The translations under genes and the position numbers were made by a program. From Chalciporus piperatus (Eukaryota > Basidiomycota > Agaricomycetes > Boletales > Boletaceae), in assembly GCA_038093975.1 (NCBI GenBank), contig JBBPTG010000085.1, forward strand, positions 51,008 through 115,007: a DNA stretch of 64,000 nt, in the 5' to 3' direction. The notes under the pieces were generated by a model. It was given only the letters and a program-made list of their open reading frames with translations, did not search any database and was not told the DNA's origin. Below, one piece after another: positions 1-9,951 of this stretch. Position 1 is the stretch's first letter; the number at the start of each line of letters is the position of its first letter.

Positions 1-228
1 GCCATCGCTCGTTACAGCAAGGCTAAAGATAGCGTTGCTGTGAATGAGGGTCGTCCCTTCTTGCCTATGATTTCCATCCCATATCCTGACGCTCTTGTCA
101 TAAGAACCAGTCACTAGACGTTGGCTCCCGGGGAGATAGGCTATCCTGCTGACCGTATCCTCGTGGCCAGAAATTGTGTGGATTGGTTGAAGATCGCATC
201 GGCCAGATTGATCCGTTGCGTTTGACAT
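1..228 (-). CDS. WD40-repeat protein, N-terminal part (runs off window)
   Basis: Read on the minus strand from the ATG at 228, this opens with MSNATDQSGRCDL and continues open to the window edge, so only about 76 residues are visible. It carries an N-terminal WD40 blade with the typical GH dipeptide (TISGHEDTV) and a closing RIWD. The wording (AYLPGSQRLVTGS, then AVTSDG) closely matches the N-termini of the WD40-kinase proteins at 23701 and 27995, so it is a member of the same paralogous family. Whether a kinase domain follows cannot be seen. The remainder lies outside the window. Confidence 0.75.
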   Translation of the reverse strand, partial: MSNATDQSGRCDLQPIHTISGHEDTVSRIAYLPGSQRLVTGSYDKSVRIWDGNHRQEGTTLIHSNAIFSLAVTSDG

Positions 229-1002
229 GGCCATACTACCATGACAGGGTTGGTGGTAGTAGGCCTCTGCGAGAGTGTGCAGCGACCTGGAAAGATGGGT
301 GGGAATTTGGAAGAAGAGCTCCGTCTAATTAAGCGCCCAATTCACTTCCTTCAAGTTGCTCACATCATTCCCCCTCGATACCGGCGTGACACCACCGCTT
401 TAAATGTAGACGAAGACGATCTTGAAGTTACCGTAGCAATTGTTTGGTCCATTCACTGGCAACTTTTCGAGTCAGGCCCTTGATAGATCATGACGACTTC
501 TGCTAAAGACTCAGGCTCCAATTCATGTTCAGTGTACGTCGCGTATGCATATGGAACTGCGATGCGCCTCTCGATCTCTCTATTTCCTCTCAGGGATATA
601 TTGAAGCCTGAGGCTGATTGACTCTCGGATCCTGCTGATAGGATCAAACATAAGTAGGATGGTGTCAGATGATCGATGATATGTTCTATGATCAGCAGTT
701 TGTCCTGATGAAAGTATGTCGGTGTACAGTAATTACGAACGAGACGTAGGATGAATATCCTGTTGGATGCGCCGCCTTTTGTGCGAGTTTCCTGTGTACT
801 CGTCCGCTGTGGATTCCAGTTCAGGTTCCCAATGACGCGTATTGTCCTCGCTAGGAACGAGCAGGTTACGAAACTGTAGGAGGGTCAAAGGGATGCATGA
901 GCAACGTCAAGATACATACCGGGAAATGAACCTGAGGCAGTGACTAAAGAACGTGGATCAGTCACTCCAACTCTGCGACGTGTGTCAAACGGAATTGCGC
1001 AC
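229..1002. other. Intergenic / possible 3' remains of the WD40 pseudogene
   Basis: No convincing gene. An open stretch at 453-647 (minus) may be a downstream exon of the broken WD40 gene at 1003-1985, but I recognise no domain in it. Confidence 0.3.
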
Positions 1003-1985
1003 CTGGCGATCGTGGTTTCTCCACCAGGGCACGCGCCATAGCGAGATCGCCTTTCCTAACCCTAACGCAATGAACTCCCCGCAGGGAGAGAAACAGAGAG
1101 CTCTCCCCCCGATGTCGTCATGTTGCAGTGGGTCTCCGATAGGATCACCGGAAGCGGTATCCTAGAAACGGACAGTTTTATCCGTCGATATACTTGCAAG
1201 CTTTGTCCCGTCCAGGGAGAGGGAAATGGAAATGGAACGAATCCAGTTTGTATGTCCTATCCACGGTTTTCCGATCTGTTTCCCTGATCCTGCATCCCAA
1301 CAGCGGATTGTGTTGTCTAACGAGGCAGAGTAGAGTGTGCTGCCATCGTGCGACCACACTGGTGCAGCGAAGACTTCCTCCTCATGTCCATAGAGTTCAT
1401 GGATCAGCTGTCCACTCTCGACATCATAGAGTTTGATAGCAGTGACCTCAGTCGAGAGGTCCCTGACACATACTGCAAGTGTTCTACTATCGGGGGAAAA
1501 CTGAAGCGAGGTACGAGGCTACGTTGGAGGTTCAAGTTGCGTATGTTGCGTTCCGAGTCGGTTCGTACACCGTTCAACTCCCGAATGACGATGGTCTCTT
1601 CATCCAGTGCATAGTACGCAACGAGCCGATCATCTGCTGAGATGGAAAATCGGGGCCACTCGTTCCCTTGCCATTCTTCGACGAGTTTGTGGGTTTCAAC
1701 ATCCCAGATGGCCATTTTCCCGGATTCCCCGCTGCTGACTATCCTCCTGCCATCGTTCGTCACCCCAAAATCCCAGACGAAATCAGTGTGCAACATTGGC
1801 ATCCCATCTTGTTTAGCACCAACAAGATTCCAGATTCTGATGGCGTTGTCGAGAGAAGAAGTAACCAGTCGTTGGCCCCCAGGAAGGAATGCCACCTTCC
1901 AGATCCTACCACAGTGATCGTGGCCAGACAATGTGAGGATAGGCTCGCCAAGGGGCCGGGTTAGCTGTGCCGCGTCATTAGGCAT
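1003..1985 (-). pseudogene. WD40-repeat gene, broken by a frameshift and a nonsense codon
   Basis: From the ATG at 1985 (MPNDAAQLTRP) the minus strand encodes successive WD40 blades: GHDHCGRIWKVAFLPGG, RIWNL, AIWDVETH, ISADDRLVAYY. Around plus 1490-1515 the WD40 reading moves to another frame, which resumes with LQFSPDSRTLAV, KLYDVESGQL, WSHDGSTLYSAS, IRCWDAGSGK. At 1162-1164 a TAG stands where the family has the Trp of (I/V)R(F/L)WD, and the homology resumes in frame after it (DPIGDPLQHDD, ISLWRVPWW). The homologous exon appears to end at 1003, followed by a GT. Two independent lesions make this a pseudogene of the family intact at 23701 and 27995. A sequencing error could explain one lesion, less easily both. 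Confidence 0.8.
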
Positions 1986-2799
1986 GGAAAGACAAGGTGA
2001 GTGAGGGCGCTAGATGATTTCACGAGGAGGAAGTTCAAGATGGGAGGAAGGACGAAGTATTGTCAGCGTCTTGCACGAAGTAAGAGGCTGTGACACAGCA
2101 TCCCCAACGTGTCGACTTACGGTCTTTGGGCACCACAACACCCACTCGGTGACCGTACAGTAACAAAGCAATATTTTCCCGTGCTGCACGACTGCATCCA
2201 TTTTCACCTTCCTCGGTACCAACGAGGGCATAGATATGGGATAGGGATGACGACAGGGTAATCGCGGTCTTGATCGACCGACGACCCGAATGCAGTCTCC
2301 CCTAGGCAGGCCCAAGAGTCGGATGAAGACAGTCGTTCACCCTTCACTAGGACCCGAATGTAGGTTGTGGATCGGAGGTAAGGCTTCCAGGTGTCAGTTG
2401 CAAAGTTGTTTTCCGATCAGATTCAACTCGCACGCTTGTCATGATCAGGGCCCCCCAGCTGGCAGGCTGGTCAATCGTACTCGCATGGTCCAAAATGACG
2501 TCCAGAAGGGAACCGGCATGGCAGCCAGAACAAGGTCACGGTACTATCCGAGTCATGGGGGGTGTAATGACAAGCTTCAAGTTTTCAGTCTTTGAAGGTC
2601 CATAGTAACTGCTGCCCCAGACACACCCAAGAGTCGGGATCATGAAGACAGTCGTTCACCCTAAATGAGAATACTAACTAAATGCTCTACATACATAATG
2701 CAATGAAACAGAGAAAGCAACAAAAAAAAATCCAACAAACGACGAGCAAAGAAAGAAAAAAAAAGACCGTCCTAGTCCCAATCACAAAAAAAATCACGA
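1986..2799. other. Intergenic spacer
   Basis: No supported gene. An 'agagtcgggat(c)atgaagacagtcgttcaccct' type phrase occurs twice, near 2310-2345 and 2630-2660, a small imperfect direct repeat. The 2720-2800 part is A-rich and lies just 3' of the RhoGAP gene. Confidence 0.4.
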
Positions 2800-5786
2800 T
2801 CACGACAAACGCGCCACCGCGACCCGATCGTCCAAAAGCTTTTTCATCTCCCTCATGATCCTCTGCACCTCGTCCCTCTCCGCTTCCACCAATCTCAACT
2901 GCGCCTTCAAGTCCTCCTCTGTCTCCTCGCCCGCGCCCGCGCCCACGCCCACGTCAACGTCAACGTCAACGTCAACATTGGCACCCACGCCAGCCGCGTC
3001 ACCATCGGCACGTTCCCGCAACATCCTCTCAAGCGCCTCTACTCGATCGGCCAATTGCATCACCTCATCTTCGGCGACCATCTTCTCCTTCATCACGCCC
3101 ACCACTCTCGCATCGTTCTTCCTCAGCTCACTCTCTAATCTCGATATCCGCACGCGAGCTTCGAGGAGCTGTGCGTTCGTCGATGCGAGGTGGTCGGTGG
3201 CGTTGGTGTTGGTGTTGGTGGCGATGTTGGTGTTGGTGGGACTGGGACTGGTGTTGGGGGATCCCGTGTGATCGTTCGTGAATGCTTGGGTCGGCGTGGT
3301 GGAGGCGTCACGTTATCCGTTATCACTCGTTATCAGCAAACAGACGTGGTAATATTAACTCACCGAGAGAAAACGCATCCTGGGACTCAATGGGGGATTC
3401 CTTGAGATCGGAAGACGAACGTCCATGATGTCGACGCGAAGACCGATGTCCATGTCCATGCCGTGCTTCAAATTCCAACGATTCAGCTCTCCGGAAAAAA
3501 AAAAACCCCGCCTCTCCCCCCCCCCAAAAAAAAAGAAGAAAAAAAAAAAAAAAGGTGGGACAACGACCACGGAAGAGAGAGAAAGAGAGAGACCGGCAAC
3601 TCACAATCTTTCCTCGTCGAATGAGCGCCACTCGAACGACGACGATCTGGAGACGATCTCGACGATGACCCACCGCTGCCAACAACCCCAAGATCCCTCT
3701 TCTTCCTCCTTTTACTATCCCCCGAACTATCCTCCTCCTCCTCCCCGTCCGACGACGACCTCCTCGATTCAGCCGATCGAGACGAAGAAGACGTCGACGC
3801 CCTCTTCTCGTTCACTCGTTCGCCAGTTTTCCCATCACCCTTGTCCGCATTCGATGAGGATCCACTCGACGTCGCCGCAACCGGCACAGGGGGAGGAACA
3901 ACCGCGGGTGTTTGCTTAGGCGACGTCGGCGGCGAAAACCCACAATTCTCCGAAAACAACCCCTCCAAAATCCTCGGCCACCTCGTCAACAACCAAACCA
4001 TCATCTTCTGCGAAACCTGCTTCGCAGCGCCCCCCAACAACCTAAACCCAAATATCCTCGCCACGTCCTCGAACTCGAGCCCGTTCTCCGGACACAGCGG
4101 CAATTGGGTGAAAAACGCAAAGAGGTAGATGAGGAGGGAGAGTCGGTCGATGGGCAGGAATCGGAGGAGGATTTGGGCGATGCTAATTTGGTCGACTTCG
4201 AATTTGAGATCGGTTTCGAGTCGGAGATCGTCTCGATCGGTTTTGGGGTTTTGACGGGGAGGTTCACCGCGCGTTCGTCGTTCTTCTTCCTCTTCTTCCT
4301 CATGCTCTCGACGTTCGTCCTCTCGCTTCATGCTCGGCTTGACGGACCAGTGCCATAGCCCGGAATAAATATGAGGGTCGAGGAGGGGACCGGGGAGGCT
4401 GGATAAGAACGTCGATAGCAGAGCACAGATGTCTGGCATCGTTTGACCACGCATATTGAATTGAGAACCGTAATCGGCGCTCTTGTCGAATAAATCGATG
4501 AGCTGCAAGTGGCGGTCGCGACTTGGAAGTGCACGGAAGAGACCGCTTTGATAAATACCTACGAAATCGGGGGAGTGAGATTAGGGGATACCAACAGTTT
4601 CTACGAACGTCGCCTACCTGTCCTCGTCAATTCCTCCACGCATGCGACGACCGCAATCGGTAGATCGTACTGGTAATCACCCATAACGATAGAAGTCGAC
4701 GCATACAGCAACACATCCTCGAGCGGTGCCCCGATAGCATCTAACAACACGAAAAAAAAAAAAAATCCCCATCCGTCAGCAAACGATAGACACACACAAG
4801 GCAAACTTCCACCTACGAAAATTCGGATCCTTCTCCTGCATCCGCTCACTCCTCTTCCTCTTCAACTGCTCCCTCAAATGAATATCCCTCTTGTGCAACT
4901 CCACCACATCCTCGAGCCCCAAATAATCCATCGCACGACGGCCAACCCTCCTCGCTAGCGCATCCAATCGGCGATACATGTGACTCAGTTTCATCTTCGG
5001 TATCGACGGCTTCGGCGGATCCACTCTCGTCATCATACCCGAGGTCGACGGTGTCGCCGTCGCCCTCCCACTCATTCCCGAATCCCCTCTCAAGCGAGAC
5101 CCAGACCCAGATCCAGACGACAGAGCCTCATTCATTCCTGCACGATACTCCGGCTTTCTTCGAGCCCGATCATCATATTGATAAGGATTCGCGGCCGCTG
5201 ATTGTCCGCACGCTCTCGCCATTCGATCCCGCTCTAGATCAGGGGGCGGCGTATGTGCTACGCGGACGTCGGATGCCGAACGACCGCGTGCAGGCACGAA
5301 TTGAGGGTTCACCCGGGCCGCGAATGCGCTTCGTCTTTGTGCGTATGGATCTTGGTCTCCTCCTCCTCCTCCTCCTCCCCCTCGGGGACGTGGCATGTGC
5401 GTTGAATAGGGAGGAGTTCCAGCTCCAGAAGTAGACGAACCACTACCAGTCATCTGACCGAGATCGTTGTATTGGCGACTTCGAGGAGACCATGCGCTAT
5501 CGACACGTGGTCGCAGTTCGGGCGAGGATGAGGTGTGATGATGATAGGGAGAGGAAGGACCCGTGCGAAAACCGTGAGGGTGCTGAGGACGAAGCTGTTG
5601 TTGTTGTTGCTGTGGGTGGTGGTGCATCGTTGTATCGTAGGAAGTTTGGGTGTGGAGTGGTGGACGTAGGATGCCTTGTGGAGGTCGCGCTACCTCGGTG
5701 TAGACTAGATGCGAACGAGCGCCACTGGCTGGGCTATCATAGCGGACGGTAGGGACAGGGCGGGGGGAGAAAGGAGGAGCCGGCAT
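2800..5786 (-). CDS. RhoGAP-domain protein (Rho-family GTPase-activating protein)
   Basis: Five exons close in frame: 5786-4817, 4740-4618, 4558-3605, 3486-3364 and 3284-2800 (884 residues). The first ~300 residues are disordered and rich in Pro, Ser, His and Arg. The RhoGAP domain starts near APLEDVLLYAS and includes GIYQSGLFR, whose Arg fits the catalytic arginine finger, then FDKSADYGSQFN and STFLSSLPGPLLDPHIY, ending near EFEDVARIFGFRLLGG. Acidic/Ser-rich linkers follow, and the C-terminus is a coiled coil (LESELRKNDARV, ADRVEALERML) interrupted by a Val/Asp/Gly/Ala run from a GTCAAC-type microsatellite at 2950-2975. Family members stimulate GTP hydrolysis by Rho/Rac/Cdc42 and act in polarity; the exact target here is unknown. 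The start is the inner Met of MNMPAPPFSP; the Met two codons upstream is equally possible. Several homopolymer tracts lie in the third intron (3487-3604). Confidence 0.85.
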
Positions 5787-6358
5787 ATTCAAATCAGGGA
5801 TCAGAAGATACGGGTTTCTAGGAACGATTATGATTCGTCAATGAAGAGTAGAGGCGTTATGGTGGTTAGAAAGGAAAGATTATCGCGCCAACTTTGCTTG
5901 GTATCCCTTTTTGTAAGAATCGAACGAGGATACAAAGTTGCGGTTCTGCTGATAAATGGTTTCAGAGACCGGTCGAGGCTGAAGAGAGACGCCGCAAGTC
6001 AGTCCAACGGATTAGAACCGCTGGTCCTAGTCCACATTTCAATACAAACTGGGTATCAATCCGACGGTGTGAGGAAACCGTCGAGTTGGGGATGCAGAAG
6101 GGGTCCAGCCGAGAGACGACCGAGGATAGGGTATTGATGAGAATAGACTGGAAAGAGGTGGGCGTTACGTGTGTGGCCGAATCGCGACACGCGCAAGGAG
6201 GAGAACCAACCAGAAGGCTCAGAAAAATTAGATAACTGAGTCCCATGGAGGTCGCGTCTCTCGGGACACATGCACGGCTGGGCCGGCTCCAGACCATGAA
6301 GCAGTGTGCGGATATAAACGTCTAACCGACAGGTTGGTATTTTGCATTGACATGTTCC
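5787..6358. other. 5' region of the RhoGAP gene
   Basis: No gene supported. It probably contains the promoter and 5' UTR of the minus-strand RhoGAP gene. Short open frames on both strands lack recognisable domains. Confidence 0.3.
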
Positions 6359-6360
6359 TA

Positions 6361-7078
6361 CAGTCGACTCCCTCATAACCCATGCCAGGTATAACCCATA
6401 CTCCCTTGTAACCCATACATTTTTGGATTTCCCGAGTTGGTTTGCAGGGATTTTGGGATCATATCCAATACCCCATACCCCATAGGTTTTGTGGGCAGGT
6501 ATGGGTTATGGTAAGGGGTGGATAATGCCGAGGCTGTCCAAAATAGGAAATTATTGTTATTTTGTACGAAAATGTTTTCTTCCCGTTGGCTTCGATGAAC
6601 ATCACGGAACTTCTGAACCCAGCGGACGAGACACACAACATGGTTGGGGCGACGGACGAGGATATTTTCGAGTCCGTGATGGATGCAAAGAAGTTGAGGG
6701 AGATGAATAGAGGTGATGATGATGATATTGATGTGTCCACACCGGATCCCACACGTCGCGAAGTGGGCAGCAATAATTTTGTGGAAATATGTCGGGGCAT
6801 TTGACGACTTGTTCGCCCACAAACTAGAGGTTATTACCTTGTGTTGGGGTCATTTGGATAGCAGACTTGGGCGGTCGAGATGCAGGATACCAAATTTACT
6901 GATTATTTTACTTAGCTTCATAAACCTACTATATCAATACTATGAAGCTTAATATGAAAGGGAGAAAAATTTACGAGTTCGAAGCGGTGGATAGGGGTCG
7001 TTTGCACAACCCATACTCCCTAGTAACCCATACCTTTGAGGCTATCCCGACAGGTATGGGTTATGAGGGAGTCGACTG
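6361..7078. mobile_element. Non-autonomous Tc1/mariner- or pogo-like inverted-repeat element
   Basis: A 718-bp element is bounded by 26-bp terminal inverted repeats that begin CAGTCGACTCCCTCATAACC and differ at about 2 positions between ends. TA dinucleotides flank it at 6359-6360 and 7079-7080, the target-site duplication expected for Tc1/mariner/pogo elements. Further subterminal copies of an ACCCATACTCCC-type motif lie inside each end. The interior has no full transposase, only an open stretch at 6562-6804 that looks like a remnant, so the copy would depend on a transposase from elsewhere. Confidence 0.8.
6562..6804 (+). pseudogene. Possible transposon-derived coding remnant inside the TA-flanked element
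   Basis: Eighty residues with an acidic core (NPADETHNMVGATDEDIFES, then RGDDDDIDVSTPDPTRREV). I do not firmly recognise a domain. The acidic 'TDEDI/ESVMDAKK' wording resembles short regions next to DNA-transposon transposases in basidiomycetes, but this is recollection, not a search. It lies wholly inside the 6361-7078 element. Confidence 0.3.
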
Positions 7079-7080
7079 TA

Positions 7081-8196
7081 GTAAGTTATGTACTGTCGAA
7101 AGGATGTGACCAGTCTAACACTCCAAGTCGTTCTCCATTTGACTCACCGATGGCCTCACATGCTAATGCTAAGTAGACCCCAACTCTGAGCCACTCTGAA
7201 CTGCAATTGCCTCCGGGTCTAGATCTTTGTCAAGGCACAGTTCCAGACTCTTCCCCATCAGGACACATTTCATTCCTGGAACCGTTGATCGAGTTATGTA
7301 AGTGAGGCCAGCCTTCGTCCACTTCCACGCGCATTTTCTGGGCACAAATATGCAGCCCTCGCACTCCTCTCGCTCACTCTCACCTCTTAAAGGTTAAAGG
7401 GCGAGCAGACAGTAGGTCCACCTACAATTATCCACAGCCTACTTCACCATCTTCCCGGTACCTTGCAAGAACGTGAACTCACCCTAGTCATCATTGCGAG
7501 CGCATGTGTCTTCGCTCCCCTCCTTCATCGTTGTGACCGTATCCATCGTTTTTCAGGGCGAATCGGTCCCCTCGAGGCCGACTGCACACAAATCGTACAT
7601 TCAAGGTCTATGGCCACTACCGAGCATCTCCAGGCCCGAGGGCCAGTGCTGCCGCGCTGTTGTTTACTTATTCGATGCATGCACATGCCACACGCCCATT
7701 CCCAATCATGCGATGATAGATGATAGACTGCGGATAAGCCCACGTATGTAATAATGTACCTAGTAAAGCCTAGGCCTCGGTGCGATACAAGCGTGTACCA
7801 GGCCAACTCGACTGTCTTCTGCTCATCGAGAGTCTGGGTTTGGGAGACTAGGTCCAACTTGAACCCCAAGCCTGCTGCATCCAAAGTGCTCGACCAATAA
7901 TGTTGTGAGCCCTCGCGTAGGCCTTCAAAGAGTCGTCAAACGACAACACTACTACATGGCACCCACATCCACAAGCCAGCACAGGTACCGATTGTCAACG
8001 CGTTCCTCAAGATCATACGACATGTATCAGGGGGGTTATCCAGCCAAGCACATCGCTTCCCCGTAAATTGAATAGATCATGAGATCCTCGAGCTGATGAC
8101 CCTCGCACTCGTGACACTTTTTTTTTTTCCCCCTTTGTTCAGATTCAGAAAACCAACGTTATCTGGCCCTGTCCCACGTGCCCAACCACATTTTCG
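7081..8196. other. Intergenic region
   Basis: No recognisable gene. A 119-codon open frame on the minus strand (7525-7884) has no domain I can name. A T-tract at 8118-8129 lies upstream of the CFEM gene. Confidence 0.3.
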
Positions 8197-8204
8197 TATA
8201 TATT
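8197..8204 (+). promoter_or_regulatory. TATA-like sequence upstream of the CFEM gene
   Basis: TATATATT lies about 95 bp before the ATG at 8298, followed by pyrimidine-rich DNA up to the start. Core-promoter role is inferred from position only. Confidence 0.35.
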
Positions 8205-8297
8205 TCCCAGATCAGGCGACCCAAGTGGTTCGACATCCTCGTTTCCTCTTCCCGAATTTCCTCGTTTCCTTTCCTCCCATACTACCCCGACCTCACG

Positions 8298-8925
8298 ATG
8301 TTCGCAAACACGAAAGCTCTCGCAGTCATCGCGGCATGCGTCGCCGTTGCTCAGGCTCAGTCAACGAGCGGAACTGCCCCCCCTTCTCAACCTTCTCTCC
8401 CGGCTGGTCTTGACACCTGTATCCTCGGTTGTGTCACTCAAGCTGCTACTGCCAACAACTGCACGAGCTTGTAAGCTTCCGCCTTCTTCCTGCCCTACCC
8501 TCTCAGGCGAAATCGCTGACAATGGTCGTGATAGCACGGACTTGCCGTGTGTTTGCACGTCCACCGCTTTCCAGGGTGCCGCTCTTGCCTGTCTCCAGGC
8601 AAACTGTACCGCTCAAGACCTCGCCACCGCGACTCAACTCCAATCTCAAGAATGTGCTGCCTGTAAGCAATTCCTCCCCATTCACAACTCACGCTCACAC
8701 TCACCATAACCCGCCATGATAGTCCTCTCCGCCGCACCCTCTGGGACTGCCAATGGCTCAGCAAGCGGTGCACCCGGGCCCACCAGTTCCTCCCCTACCG
8801 CAGCACCAGCAGCCACGACCACCAAGAACGCTGCCATGGTCTCTGTTCCTTATTCTTTCCAGACCCTCTTTGGTGCGCTCGTCGCTTCGGCTGGTGCTCT
8901 GATCGGAGGTGCCCTCGTCTTGTGA
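8298..8925 (+). CDS. CFEM-domain, GPI-anchored-type cell-surface protein
   Basis: Three exons (8298-8470, 8535-8662, 8723-8925) give 167 residues. A signal peptide (MFANTKALAVIAACVAVAQA) is followed by a CFEM domain with eight cysteines: CILGC, NNC, LPCVC, ACLQANC and EC. A Ser/Thr/Ala/Pro-rich stalk follows, and the C-terminus is a hydrophobic tail (GALVASAGALIGGALVL) typical of a GPI-attachment signal. CFEM proteins are fungus-specific wall or plasma-membrane proteins; some bind haem and others act in host interaction. The Asp preceding the third Cys cluster (TDLPCVC) is present, the position used for haem-iron coordination in haem-binding members, so haem binding is possible but unproven. 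Confidence 0.88.
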
Positions 8926-9940
8926 ATGAGGCGAATACTTTACGAGATCTCGGAGATGTTTCTGTCACACGTATTTCCACATGTTTTTTTGGGGATTGGA
9001 CGTCGGTCCAAGTTTTTTGCCGTTCTGAATAATCGATTGAAATACCCACCAGTACTAGTACTTGCGCGCGCGTCTTGACAAATTCATTTGCTAAAAACCC
9101 AGCGCGTGAATGATGGAATTCGTTGTTGACGTTCACATGTTGTTCACATGTCAAAGAAGGCTTCGAAATCGATGACATTGACGTGACATATAAATCCAAT
9201 TCGATCCAATCCATTGATGAGTCGTAGCACAGCTTTGTGGGGAAGCGATTATAGGCAATGAGAAAAGTGGGCCAAGGATCATGGCTTGCGCTCAAAGGTG
9301 GCGAATCTCGTGAGTGGTCTGCATAGTCTGGAGTCTTTTGTTTACAGTAAATGGCTGGGCATGGGCGGATTGCGCGACGAGGGACCATCTCTGGCAAGTC
9401 CACGTCCGGCTCGCAGGGGCACTGGTCACGTATTAGTGCATCCTTATGTATAGTTTAATTGTATTGCGATTGTCTAGAGGGCAACGTCAAGGAATTTAAT
9501 AATTAATGTCTCACCAGAACAGACAGATAGACTTGGACCATGCAGTCTGGACTCTGGGTCGACGTTAGGTTCGGATGTGGATGTGGATGTGGGTGTGTTC
9601 CTGGCGAGGTACGAATGGATGTTGGGTGGTGGGGCGGGGCTGGAGCGGGGAGTGATATCGCGTTCGGTCGATCGCTGTGTGGCGGGTACGGTGAGTCGAG
9701 GTACGGATCAAATGGCGGCTTACAAGGGGAGCCCCTGGATGCCTGGTTCTAGTACTGTATACGGACGATGTGCGACGACGACTCCCCCGAGCATGCGGCG
9801 TGCGGGGATAAGGTTGAACAGTCAGCATCACTGGATGGATACATACTTATGGAAAAAAAAAAAAAAAAAAAGTGACATACGTGAGACGAACTTCAAGTCG
9901 TTTGAGAGTCAGTCAACTTTTGGACGGCGCTCAAGTTAAG
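8926..9940. other. Intergenic region left of the LINE insertion
   Basis: 3' UTR of the CFEM gene, then no supported gene. It holds a GGATGT/GGTGTG-rich patch at about 9570-9620 and an A18-type run at about 9853-9871. Before the LINE inserted, this DNA was continuous with that from 13173. Confidence 0.4.
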
Positions 9941-9951
9941 ATGATAAAGTA
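9941..9951. repeat. LINE target-site duplication, 3' side
   Basis: ATGATAAAGTA abuts the element's poly(A) (seen as T18 at 9952-9969) and is repeated exactly at 13162-13172. Confidence 0.85.

Noticed and set aside
2010..2315. 101-codon minus-strand open frame upstream of the WD40 pseudogene
   Set aside because: No domain and no homology to other copies of the family in this window.
7525..7884. 119-codon minus-strand open frame
   Set aside because: No domain, no codon or motif support, mixed composition; probably chance.
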